Source: Candidatus Parcubacteria bacterium
GTDB lineage: Bacteria; Patescibacteriota; Minisyncoccia; UBA6257; JAPLYJ01
Length of the DNA stretch: 22,467 nt
Reading direction: 5' to 3'
Assembly: GCA_026395655.1 (NCBI GenBank)
Contig: JAPLYJ010000020.1
Coordinates: 1-22,467, forward strand
Each line of letters begins with the position of its first letter. Position 1 is the first letter of the stretch. The translations under genes were made by a program, and so were the position numbers. This document shows, in pieces, positions 15,172-21,683 of the stretch. The notes under the pieces were generated by a model, which saw nothing but the letters and a program-made list of their open reading frames with translations, searched no databases and was not told where the DNA came from.

Positions 15172-16491
15172 TTACAAACTGATTCTTTTTAAACCCTCTT
15201 CATCTAAAAAATACAAATAATTTAAATCAGCATCAAACTGAGGGTGATTTTCTTCTTTGTATTCTAAAATATCCATGTAGCTATCATTCCTAGGATCAAA
15301 ATATGTAATTTTGTTATTTAAAAATATTACCCATTGACCTTTGTCTGTTAACCAAGCATCTTTGATATTTTCTTTTGAAATAACTTGTTTGTTAGGGTAC
15401 CTTTCCATTTCTAATGATTTAAAAAGTAAAAAAACATCAGATCCTGTACCTGTTTTTGCAGAAGAGATGGAAGTAGTTAACGGTTGCATCTTGCTATCAG
15501 CATATACCCAAGCAAGACTTTCATTTTGATATATCAAAATCATTTTGTTTTTAGATATGATATTAAATAATTTTAAATCTTTGATTTCTTTAAAAGGTAA
15601 AGACAAAGGTGACACAGTGATTAATTCGTTTAAAGCCGGATTGTATCTTTTGATCAAACCACTAATATCAAGAAAATATATGAAGCTTTCGTCTGAAAAA
15701 ATATATGAACCAACGTCTTTGGCTACTGGGAAAACTTCATTTTCAATCATATCTAAGAGATATATTTCTTTTTCAGTTTTAATAGCCAACCTTTGATTAC
15801 TTGAAGGCTGCCAAATTACTTGTTCTATTACAGAATTTTTTAAAGTAGTAAGAATTTTTTTAAATTTAACATTGATGTCTATATAATTGTTAGTTAAAGA
15901 TTTATTAACACCTAAAACAAACCAATTATCTGTTTTTAATTTTATATTGTTAAAAATAGCACCTTTAGGTAATTTAAAAATCAAATCCGAAGAGTCGCTG
16001 GAAGCTTTTTCTATAATAGGTTCAGATTCAAGCTTTAACAAAGATTTGTTAGATTTATCCAAACGGTTATATACATATACCTCAAAACTTTTTAAATTAT
16101 TTTGTAAAATATATACTATCTGATTTTTGTTAGGTAATAAAAGATAGTTAACAATTTTACCAGAAATCAAAGCTTCCATTTTAGAAGAATAGGGGATTAA
16201 ACGTATATCAGAGATTTCCAAACGTTGATTTTCTTTTACCTCAACTTTATTTTGCCAATCTTGGTATCCTTCTTTGGAAACCATAATATTATAGAATCCT
16301 GGTACTATTTTTAATTCACATTGGCCAGTACATTGTTTGTCTATCTCAATCACAAAAATATTTGCTCCTTGAGTTAAACTCTTAACAGTCAAATACCCAA
16401 AATGATTTTGGTTTTGTTTAGATTGCCAAAAACTATACCCCAAGTAAGAGATTAAAGATAAAACGACAAGAATAATCAAAAATTTCTTCAT
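15172..16491 (-). CDS. PEGA-domain membrane-anchored protein with propeller-like C-terminal region
   Basis: A 439-residue protein, probably exported and anchored by an uncleaved N-terminal helix (FLIILVVLSLISYLGYSF, residues 4-21). Residues about 32-99 form a PEGA domain (GYLTVKSLTQGANIFVIEID, then PGFYNIMVSKEGYQDW), a beta domain common in surface proteins, with two cysteines, C54 and C58, in QCTGQC. The remainder is a long series of beta segments with repeating hydrophobic-x-hydrophobic patterns (for example QRLAIKTEKEIYLLD and KGQWVIFLNN), which suggests a WD40/TolB-like propeller. I recognise no catalytic motif. It is convergent with rpsI, and divergent from and promoter-overlapping with ftsW. 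The ATG may coincide with the transcription start. A surface or sensor role is inferred only. Confidence 0.75.
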   Translation of the reverse strand: MKKFLIILVVLSLISYLGYSFWQSKQNQNHFGYLTVKSLTQGANIFVIEIDKQCTGQCELKIVPGFYNIMVSKEGYQDWQNKVEVKENQRLEISDIRLIPYSSKMEALISGKIVNYLLLPNKNQIVYILQNNLKSFEVYVYNRLDKSNKSLLKLESEPIIEKASSDSSDLIFKLPKGAIFNNIKLKTDNWFVLGVNKSLTNNYIDINVKFKKILTTLKNSVIEQVIWQPSSNQRLAIKTEKEIYLLDMIENEVFPVAKDVGSYIFSDESFIYFLDISGLIKRYNPALNELITVSPLSLPFKEIKDLKLFNIISKNKMILIYQNESLAWVYADSKMQPLTTSISSAKTGTGSDVFLLFKSLEMERYPNKQVISKENIKDAWLTDKGQWVIFLNNKITYFDPRNDSYMDILEYKEENHPQFDADLNYLYFLDEEGLKRISL

Positions 16492-16497
16492 GTTTAT

Positions 16498-16527
16498 ATC
16501 ATATCAAATTTTATATGTTTGTAGCAA
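16498..16527 (-). promoter_or_regulatory. Extended -10 promoter of the PEGA-domain gene, leaderless
   Basis: On the minus strand, TTGCTA (16527-16522) and TATGAT (16503-16498) are 18 bases apart, with a TGA extended -10 element. Seven bases separate the end of the -10 box from the A of the ATG at 16491, so transcription should start at or next to the start codon. Confidence 0.65.
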
Positions 16528-16547
16528 CTAATACTTTATTGTATAAT
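16519..16547 (+). promoter_or_regulatory. Promoter of ftsW with perfect -10 box, leaderless
   Basis: A perfect TATAAT (16542-16547) lies 17 bases after a weak TTGTAG (16519-16524). The ATG of ftsW at 16554 is 7 bases past the -10 box, where the transcript should begin. The -35 box overlaps the opposing -35 box of the PEGA gene by three bases. Confidence 0.65.
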
Positions 16548-16553
16548 CTATGT

Positions 16554-17645
16554 ATGAATAGAAAACAACCTAATTATATTTTGTTAGCTCTTGCCTTGAT
16601 CCTATTGCTTTTAGGTTTAGCTTTTTTAGCAAACGTTTCTGGTGTTAACAGCCAGCAGATACATAACGATGTGTATTTTGATTTAAAAAATCAGATTATC
16701 TTAGGTGTCTTACCTGGATTATTTCTTTTCCTACTTTTTTACTACATACTAGATTACAGAAAATTAAAAAAATTTGCTCTTATTGCTTTAATAATTAATT
16801 TTGTTTTACTACTTTTATGTTTTGTTCCTTTCTTACAAATTGCTAACGCAACTGCTGCCCGTTGGATAGCTATTGGTAATTTTTCTTTTCAACCTTCTGA
16901 ATTTCTAAAAATCACTTTTATCCTATTCTTAGCTTCTTGGTTAAGCTCAAAAAGCAAAGATGAAATTAAAAATTTTAAAAAAACTACTTTCCCATTCTTA
17001 ATCCTCTTTAGTCTTATTTCCATACCTATTGCTCTTCAACCATCAACTAGTCCTTTGGTTATTCTCGGAGGTACAGCTTTAGTCATGGCTATTGCTTCTG
17101 GTGTACGGTTTAATCAAATCTTTACCATCTTTGCTATTGGAGCAATTGTAATTGCACTTTTAATCACATTTATGCCAGGACAATATCGTAAAGATCGTAT
17201 TCAATCATATCTTCGTCCGCCTGGTGACCAAACACAAATGGGTCAATCCTTGATTAGCATAGGGTCTGGAGGGCTCTGGGGCTTAGGATTTGGTAAATCT
17301 GTCCAAAAGCACAGCTATGTCCCAGAAAGCTCTTCTGACTCCATTTTTGCCATTGTAGCAGAAGAATTAGGCTTTATTGGAGTTGTCGGTATCATTTTGC
17401 TCTTCTTTTTGTTCCTTTTAGCAGGATTTCAGATAGCTAAAGGTGCACCTGATGATTTTGGCAAATACTTAGCAATAGGGCTTACCACCTGGATTGTTTG
17501 GCAAGCTTTTGTTAATATAGGGGTATCTTGTGGAGCCATTCCCATGATGGGATTGCCTTTACCATTTTTCTCTTCAGGAGGTACTGCTTTAATGGTTACC
17601 ATTGGATCTTTAGGTATTTTAGCTAATATTTCCAAACAAAATTAA
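16554..17645 (+). CDS. ftsW: FtsW/RodA-family (SEDS) peptidoglycan glycosyltransferase
   Basis: SEDS proteins polymerise lipid II into glycan strands in the membrane. I call it FtsW and not RodA because murG follows at once. The start is placed at ATG 16554 (MNRKQPNYIL): the in-frame ATG at 16515 lies upstream of the promoter's -10 box. The 363-residue, roughly ten-helix product has ARWIAIGNFSFQPSEFLK (102-119), YVPESSSDSIFAIVAEELGF with the putative catalytic Asp at 262, and LPFFSSGGT (337-344). One motif is unusual: the normally conserved Q-P-D-L/F-G-T reads QPSTSP (162-167). It is the first gene of a run with murG and gltX. Confidence 0.9.
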   Translation: MNRKQPNYILLALALILLLLGLAFLANVSGVNSQQIHNDVYFDLKNQIILGVLPGLFLFLLFYYILDYRKLKKFALIALIINFVLLLLCFVPFLQIANATAARWIAIGNFSFQPSEFLKITFILFLASWLSSKSKDEIKNFKKTTFPFLILFSLISIPIALQPSTSPLVILGGTALVMAIASGVRFNQIFTIFAIGAIVIALLITFMPGQYRKDRIQSYLRPPGDQTQMGQSLISIGSGGLWGLGFGKSVQKHSYVPESSSDSIFAIVAEELGFIGVVGIILLFFLFLLAGFQIAKGAPDDFGKYLAIGLTTWIVWQAFVNIGVSCGAIPMMGLPLPFFSSGGTALMVTIGSLGILANISKQN

Positions 17646-17646
17646 T

Positions 17647-18828
17647 ATGTTGCATTTAAAAAACAAAGAAATCAGAATAATTTTTACAGCTGGAGGAAGT
17701 GGGGGACATACTTTCCCCCTCATTGCTATTTATCAAGAAATGGTAAAATTAGCTAAAGAAAAAAATCTTGATCTTAAAACTTTGTATTTAGGACCTAATG
17801 ATTTTACAAATAGGTTTATCAACCAAGCAGGACTTAACAGCAAAAATATCTTAACCGGGAAATTAAGAAGATCTTTTAATCCTTTAGATATTTTAAAAAA
17901 CTTTGGTGATTTTTTTAAAATGATTGTAGGAATTTTTCAATCATTGTGGCATTTATTTTTTTTCATGCCTGATTTTATTATTTCTAAAGGAGGTCACGGT
18001 AGTTTGCCTGTTATGTTAGCAGCTAATTTGTATCTCATACCCAAGGCTATACACGAGTCAGACAGCATTCCAGGGTTAGCTAATATTATTACCTCTAAAA
18101 TATCACAAAAGATTTTTGTTTCTTTTAAAAACACTGCTTCATTTTTTCCTGCTAAAAAAACTTTGTTAGTAGGTAATCCCATTAGATCTGATTTGTTGAC
18201 ACAAATGGATAAAAAACAAGCTAAAGATCTTTTGGGCTTAGGAGAAAAACCCATTATCTTAATTTTAGGTGGTTCTCAAGGTGCCCAAACCATTAATGAT
18301 ATCATCCTTGATATTTTGCCTGATTTGATTGAAAATGCGTATGTCATACATCAAACAGGACAGAATAACTTTGTCTCTGTATCCCAAGAAGCAAAAATCA
18401 TTTTTCAAGAAATTATTAAAAATGATGCTCTCACTCACGATTATAGAATTATACCTTTTTTAGAAGATACCATACAAGAACCTAATAAATCATTAAAAAT
18501 CAATCTTTGGGCAGCTGATATTATTGTTAGTAGAGCTGGTAGCGGTGCTATCTTTGAGTTAGCAGCCTTAGGTAAACCTTCCATTTTAATCCCTTTACCT
18601 TGGGCTAGCCAAGATCATCAAACTAAAAACGCTTACGAATATTCTCAAAATGGAGCAGCGTTGATAATAGAAAGCAATAATTTAACTCAACATATTTTAA
18701 GTGAATTGATATTAAACACCATATCTGATGAAAAAAAATTAAAAGAAATGTCAGAAGCTGCTTTAGCGTTTGCTAAACCAGATGCTGCCAAACAAATCTC
18801 ACAAGAAATTTTAAATATGATTTTATAA
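17647..18828 (+). CDS. murG: UDP-N-acetylglucosamine--lipid I transferase MurG
   Basis: MurG adds GlcNAc to lipid I to make lipid II, on the inner face of the membrane. The GT-B fold signatures are all present: TAGGSGGHTFPLIAI near the N-terminus (family form GGTGGH), SKGGHGSLPVMLAA, IHESDSIPGLAN, ILGGSQGAQTIND at the start of the C-terminal lobe, and RAGSGAIFELAALGKPSILIPLPWASQDHQTKNA, which holds the UDP-GlcNAc-binding residues. At 393 residues it is a little longer than the usual 355-370. Its ATG follows the ftsW stop by one base, so the pair is co-transcribed and their products act in sequence on lipid II. Confidence 0.95.
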   Translation: MLHLKNKEIRIIFTAGGSGGHTFPLIAIYQEMVKLAKEKNLDLKTLYLGPNDFTNRFINQAGLNSKNILTGKLRRSFNPLDILKNFGDFFKMIVGIFQSLWHLFFFMPDFIISKGGHGSLPVMLAANLYLIPKAIHESDSIPGLANIITSKISQKIFVSFKNTASFFPAKKTLLVGNPIRSDLLTQMDKKQAKDLLGLGEKPIILILGGSQGAQTINDIILDILPDLIENAYVIHQTGQNNFVSVSQEAKIIFQEIIKNDALTHDYRIIPFLEDTIQEPNKSLKINLWAADIIVSRAGSGAIFELAALGKPSILIPLPWASQDHQTKNAYEYSQNGAALIIESNNLTQHILSELILNTISDEKKLKEMSEAALAFAKPDAAKQISQEILNMIL

Positions 18829-18833
18829 AAAAA

Positions 18834-20366
18834 ATGGAAGCAGGATTACAAAAAAACAATTTTGAAAATACCCGTGTCAGAATGGCTCCTAGCCCTACGG
18901 GTTTTTTGCATATTGGTTCTGTACGCACCACACTGTTTAATTACCTTTTTGCCAAACATTACAAAGGTACCTTTGTTTTACGCATTGAAGATACTGATGT
19001 AGAAAGATCAACTTTAGAATTTGAAAAAGATATTATTGAAAATTTAAAATGGTTAGGTATAGATTGGGATGAAGGTCCTGAAAAAGAAGGCCAATATGGT
19101 CCTTACAAGCAATCTCAAAGATTAGATATCTATAAACAATATCTTCAAAAACTTTTAGACGAAGACAAAGCATATTATTGTTTTTGCACAGAAGAAGAAT
19201 TAGAAGCCCAATATCAAGATATGGCTTCAAGAGGTTTAATCCCAAAATATTCTGGTCATTGTGATCATTTTGATATTGAAGAAATAAAACAAAAACTGTT
19301 AGAAAATAAATCAGCTGTTATTAGATTTAGAATGCCTAATAAAATTATTGAAATTAATGATCTTGTTCGTGGTCATTTAAAATTTGATACCTCACTTTTT
19401 GGTGATATTATTATTGCAAAAAACTTAAACGAACCTTTATATAATTTTGCTGTAGTAATAGATGACTATCTAATGAAAATTACCCATGTTATTAGAGGAG
19501 ATGACCATATTTCCAATACTCCTAAGCAAATAGTGATAGCAGAAGCTTTAGATATCACGCCAGCAACCTATGCCCATATTTCCACAATTTTAGGTCCAGA
19601 CAAAACAAGATTAAGCAAAAGACACGGTTCAACATCAATAGCTTCATACAAACAAGCTGGATATCTTCCCGAAGCTTTAATTAATTTTATAGCATTGATG
19701 GGCTGGCACCCCTCCGGAGATCAAGAAATATTCTCTTTAGAACAATTAATAGATCAATTTACCGTAGAGCGTCTTTTAAAAAGTCCTGCTATCTTTAATA
19801 TCCAAAAATTAGATTTTTTTAATAATCATTATCTTCAAAAAAAATCTCCAGAAGAGATGTCAAAAATTATTATTGATTTTCTTTTAGAAAACAAAGTCAT
19901 TATAAAACAGGGGACTGACCAATATCTAATCAAAGACAATAATTTAAAAATAAATGAATCTTGGTTTACTCGTCTATCACAAATAGAAACAAAGAAAATA
20001 AAAAAGCTATCTGATTTTTTAGAATACGATGATTATCTTTTCCAAGAAAAAATATCTTACGAACCTAATTTGTTAAACTGGAAAGATGCTCTATTAAACG
20101 ATACTGCTCTTGCTATTGACAAATGTATTGATATTGTGTCTGAAATAGAAGAGGGTAATTTCAAATCTGAATTTATTCAAATCATATTTGATCGTTGTAT
20201 TTCAGAAAATCAAATATATCAAAAAAACAGAGGTTTAATTTTATGGCCTTTAAGAGTGGCTTTATCAGGTAAAAAAGATTCAGCTGGACCATATGAGATA
20301 TTGGAACTAATAGGCAAAGAGTTAAGCTTAAAACGCCTCCAGGAAGCTAAAAAGATATTAAGATAG
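18834..20366 (+). CDS. gltX: Glutamate--tRNA ligase
   Basis: GluRS charges tRNA(Glu), and in many bacteria without GlnRS also tRNA(Gln). The 510-residue class I synthetase shows RMAPSPTGFLHIGSVRTTLFN with the HIGH-type motif HIGS (26-29), LRIEDTD, and the KMSKS-type motif LSKRHG (260-265). The tRNA-acceptor domain keeps a zinc-finger pattern: C-F-C, then YSGHCDH. The C-terminal helical anticodon-binding region is present. Length is typical. It follows murG by 5 bases, a context unrelated in function but clearly one transcription unit, and ends in TAG. A non-discriminating role cannot be settled from this window. Confidence 0.95.
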   Translation: MEAGLQKNNFENTRVRMAPSPTGFLHIGSVRTTLFNYLFAKHYKGTFVLRIEDTDVERSTLEFEKDIIENLKWLGIDWDEGPEKEGQYGPYKQSQRLDIYKQYLQKLLDEDKAYYCFCTEEELEAQYQDMASRGLIPKYSGHCDHFDIEEIKQKLLENKSAVIRFRMPNKIIEINDLVRGHLKFDTSLFGDIIIAKNLNEPLYNFAVVIDDYLMKITHVIRGDDHISNTPKQIVIAEALDITPATYAHISTILGPDKTRLSKRHGSTSIASYKQAGYLPEALINFIALMGWHPSGDQEIFSLEQLIDQFTVERLLKSPAIFNIQKLDFFNNHYLQKKSPEEMSKIIIDFLLENKVIIKQGTDQYLIKDNNLKINESWFTRLSQIETKKIKKLSDFLEYDDYLFQEKISYEPNLLNWKDALLNDTALAIDKCIDIVSEIEEGNFKSEFIQIIFDRCISENQIYQKNRGLILWPLRVALSGKKDSAGPYEILELIGKELSLKRLQEAKKILR

Positions 20367-20372
20367 GTATAT

Positions 20373-20552
20373 ATGATTCATTTTTGGTTTGATAAAATTA
20401 TTAATTTAATAATTTGGTTAAGCCAAATAATAGAGCAGTATCTATCTGGTCCTATCTGGAATTATTTTATTAATATTTTAAGAACGATAGGACAATGGTT
20501 TGGAAATGGGATATCTTGGATCATTCAAATCGTTACCTTGTATGTTAGATAG
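20373..20552 (+). CDS. Tryptophan-rich 59-aa hydrophobic/amphipathic mini-protein
   Basis: I do not recognise this protein. It is a complete small ORF starting 6 bases after gltX and ending in TAG. The product begins MIHFWFDKIINLIIWLSQII and has five Trp residues (5, 15, 29, 42, 49) in 59, with few charges. Two similar segments can be seen, one around FWFDKIINLIIWLSQIIEQ and one around IWNYFINILRTIGQWFGNG, which suggests two amphipathic or membrane-lying helices. The ATG context (ggtatatATG) matches its Shine-Dalgarno-less neighbours, and its base composition fits the gltX run and not the GC-richer genes downstream. It could be a small membrane protein co-expressed with the cell-wall genes or a membrane-active peptide. 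The ORF is clear; function and even expression are unproven. Confidence 0.55.
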   Translation: MIHFWFDKIINLIIWLSQIIEQYLSGPIWNYFINILRTIGQWFGNGISWIIQIVTLYVR

Positions 20553-20597
20553 ACTATACGTCGCAAAAGATATATTGTGCGACGTACCGTATATAGT
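20553..20597. repeat. Imperfect palindrome after the gltX run
   Basis: A perfect 9-bp inverted repeat, TACGTCGCA (20557-20565) / TGCGACGTA (20578-20586), encloses a 12-base loop. An overlapping outer pair, ACTATA (20553-20558) and TATAGT (20592-20597), could extend or compete with it. No T-run follows, so it is not a classic intrinsic terminator. It starts directly after the mini-protein stop. Confidence 0.6.
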
Positions 20598-20617
20598 ATT
20601 TAAGCCACTTCCCTATT

Positions 20618-20646
20618 AAAAAAAGGAGAACGCAATGCGTTCTCCT
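20618..20646 (-). terminator. Intrinsic terminator of the 59-aa/96-aa operon
   Basis: Read on the minus strand, AGGAGAACG pairs with CGTTCTCCT (20646-20624) across a short loop and is followed by seven T. It lies 8 bases past the stop of the 96-aa gene. Confidence 0.88.
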
Positions 20647-20653
20647 AAACTTT

Positions 20654-20944
20654 TTACGGTGTAGGTATTTCTACCAACTTTGCCCTCTCTAATACGAAAG
20701 CAACAAAACGGAAATTCGCATAAGCTTTAGGAAAAGCTTCCCCTGCCGCTAATATAGGCAGAGCATCCTTAAAGCTTGTTATTTTCAAACACAATTCGAT
20801 TATCGGCCCATATTGGATCGACTCTACATTTGAAGCTATGGGCTTCAAACCAGAATAATCCATTAGGCCGCGTAAAGCCCATAACACGTCTCCAATTGTG
20901 ACCCAAGCGTTAGGGTGAAAGTTATTATCAGAATAACCTAACAT
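20654..20944 (-). CDS. Hypothetical 96-aa soluble protein
   Basis: I do not recognise this protein. It is mostly soluble and mixed in character, beginning MLGYSDNNFHPNAWVTIGDV and ending LVEIPTP, with no signal peptide, membrane helix, metal-binding cluster or nucleotide-binding motif. A helical stretch (DVLWALRGLMDY) and an Ala-rich stretch (ALPILAAGEAFPKAYA) stand out. It is the second gene after the promoter at 21220-21248 and is followed at once by a strong terminator. No Shine-Dalgarno site precedes this ATG. The frame stays open upstream to about 21016, under the end of the preceding gene, with no ATG, GTG or TTG start there. Translational coupling, or a frameshifted fusion with the upstream gene, are alternatives. 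GC (38-45% in two 60-base lines) is above that of most neighbours. Confidence 0.6.
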   Translation of the reverse strand: MLGYSDNNFHPNAWVTIGDVLWALRGLMDYSGLKPIASNVESIQYGPIIELCLKITSFKDALPILAAGEAFPKAYANFRFVAFVLERAKLVEIPTP

Positions 20945-20958
20945 TAAATAATTGTTAG

Positions 20959-21138
20959 TTACTTTGGTAATATACTTCGTAGCCCAATGCGATTTAATGT
21001 CAATAAAAGAACTATATTAAGAACCTGTTCTTCTACCAATCCTATACTTTGATCCTTATCATAGATTGGCTTTAGAACTACAAAAAAAATAAGTGTAGCC
21101 GCTAAAAAAATGGCTATGAAATAATCTATTTTGCTCAT
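20959..21138 (-). CDS. Hypothetical 59-aa membrane protein
   Basis: An unrecognised small protein beginning MSKIDYFIAIFLAATLIFFV. A membrane helix runs at about residues 6-23. A second hydrophobic stretch (VLNIVLLLTLNRIGL) near the C-terminus is possibly membrane-associated, and the ending RSILPK is basic. The start is chosen at ATG 21138, because AAGGAG lies 6 bases before it. A longer reading from 21183 would add 15 polar residues and ignore that site. It is the first gene of a two-gene minus-strand unit with its own consensus promoter. Its role is unknown. Confidence 0.6.
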   Translation of the reverse strand: MSKIDYFIAIFLAATLIFFVVLKPIYDKDQSIGLVEEQVLNIVLLLTLNRIGLRSILPK

Positions 21139-21144
21139 TTCATT

Positions 21145-21150
21145 CTCCTT
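21145..21150 (-). promoter_or_regulatory. Shine-Dalgarno site AAGGAG of the 59-aa membrane protein
   Basis: AAGGAG on the minus strand, 6 bases before ATG 21138. It decides the start over the upstream in-frame ATG at 21183. Confidence 0.75.
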
Positions 21151-21189
21151 AGCCTCCCCCATTTGTTGGGAAGCATTTGTCAAAGTACT

Positions 21190-21216
21190 ATAGGCTAAAG
21201 ATCACCTATAGCCTAT
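21190..21216. repeat. Inverted repeat at the predicted transcription start (operator or leader hairpin)
   Basis: ATAGGCTA (21190-21197) and TAGCCTAT (21209-21216) are perfect 8-base complements around an 11-base loop. The predicted transcription start of the minus-strand operon, near 21213, lies inside it. It could be a repressor operator or a hairpin at the very 5' end of the mRNA. Confidence 0.6.
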
Positions 21217-21219
21217 TTA

Positions 21220-21248
21220 TTTATAACATAAAAAATATTTGAGGTCAA
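21220..21248 (-). promoter_or_regulatory. Extended -10 promoter of the 59-aa/96-aa operon
   Basis: On the minus strand TTGACC (21248-21243) and TATAAA (21225-21220) are exactly 17 bases apart with a TGT extended -10 element. Each hexamer matches 5 of 6 consensus bases. A leader of about 75 bases precedes the start at 21138. Confidence 0.8.
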
Positions 21249-21252
21249 AGAT

Positions 21253-21281
21253 AAAAAAAGGAGGGTATTTTTACCCTCCTT
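21253..21281 (-). terminator. Intrinsic terminator of the 111-aa membrane protein gene
   Basis: On the minus strand AGGAGGGTA pairs with TACCCTCCT (21280-21259) around a four-base loop and is followed by seven T. It begins 7 bases past the gene's stop codon. Confidence 0.9.
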
Positions 21282-21287
21282 ATATAT

Positions 21288-21623
21288 TTATCTTATGAGC
21301 CTCATTATGGCCCAAATCAACATTACGCCTGCTATGGCGTAGCCAACGAAAGCTACGACATAGAGCACATAACTTACCGCCACTATGCATACACCTACTC
21401 CGGCGATGCATAATACCAAATACAATCCGTAAGCCAATCTCTCCCATTGAGATTGGTCTCTTTTTAATATCATTTTTGCAATGACAACAATCATCGCAAA
21501 GATGATTTCAACCAAGAAAATAACTTTCCCGGTTAGGATAATGGCTGGCACCCACAGCCAGCCGATCAGGATCACCAATCCAGCGATTGGTAACCCCAAC
21601 AATAACCACGCCCAACTTTTCAT
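21288..21623 (-). CDS. Hypothetical 111-aa multi-pass membrane protein
   Basis: I do not recognise this protein. It begins MKSWAWLLLGLPIAGLVILI and is almost entirely hydrophobic, with three or four membrane helices: about 5-27, 28-51, 65-85 and 86-107. The polar break KMILKRDQSQWERLAYG separates the two halves, and the C-terminus is basic (IMRLIR). The start at ATG 21623 is set by AAGGAG 6 bases upstream; a longer reading from 21683 would overlap the promoter. It is a self-contained unit with a good promoter and a strong terminator. Two 60-base lines within it are 48% and 58% GC, against 30-38% in three flanking lines I counted, which suggests a foreign origin. Function unknown. Confidence 0.7.
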   Translation of the reverse strand: MKSWAWLLLGLPIAGLVILIGWLWVPAIILTGKVIFLVEIIFAMIVVIAKMILKRDQSQWERLAYGLYLVLCIAGVGVCIVAVSYVLYVVAFVGYAIAGVMLIWAIMRLIR

Positions 21624-21629
21624 TTCTTT

Positions 21630-21635
21630 CTCCTT
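21630..21635 (-). promoter_or_regulatory. Shine-Dalgarno site AAGGAG of the 111-aa membrane protein
   Basis: AAGGAG on the minus strand with a 6-base spacer to ATG 21623, the same spacing as in the neighbouring 59-aa gene. Confidence 0.78.
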
Positions 21636-21654
21636 TTTAAAGTTCTTATCAATA

Positions 21655-21683
21655 ACAATAACACATAAATAGGATTTGGTCAA
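21655..21683 (-). promoter_or_regulatory. Extended -10 promoter of the 111-aa membrane protein gene
   Basis: On the minus strand TTGACC (21683-21678) and TATTGT (21660-21655) are 17 bases apart with a TGT extended -10 element. The leader would be about 25 bases. Its layout copies that of the promoter at 21220-21248. Confidence 0.65.

Noticed and set aside
15341..16123. Several plus-strand frames across the PEGA-domain gene
   Set aside because: They are antisense shadows. The minus-strand gene has a promoter, signal anchor and PEGA domain.
16515..16553. Upstream ftsW start at 16515
   Set aside because: It precedes the -10 box TATAAT, so it could not be on the transcript from that promoter; the MNRK start also matches the family better.
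21481..21672. Plus-strand 63-aa reading frame opposite the 111-aa membrane protein
   Set aside because: It is antisense to a gene with an SD site, promoter and terminator, and shows no coding signals of its own.
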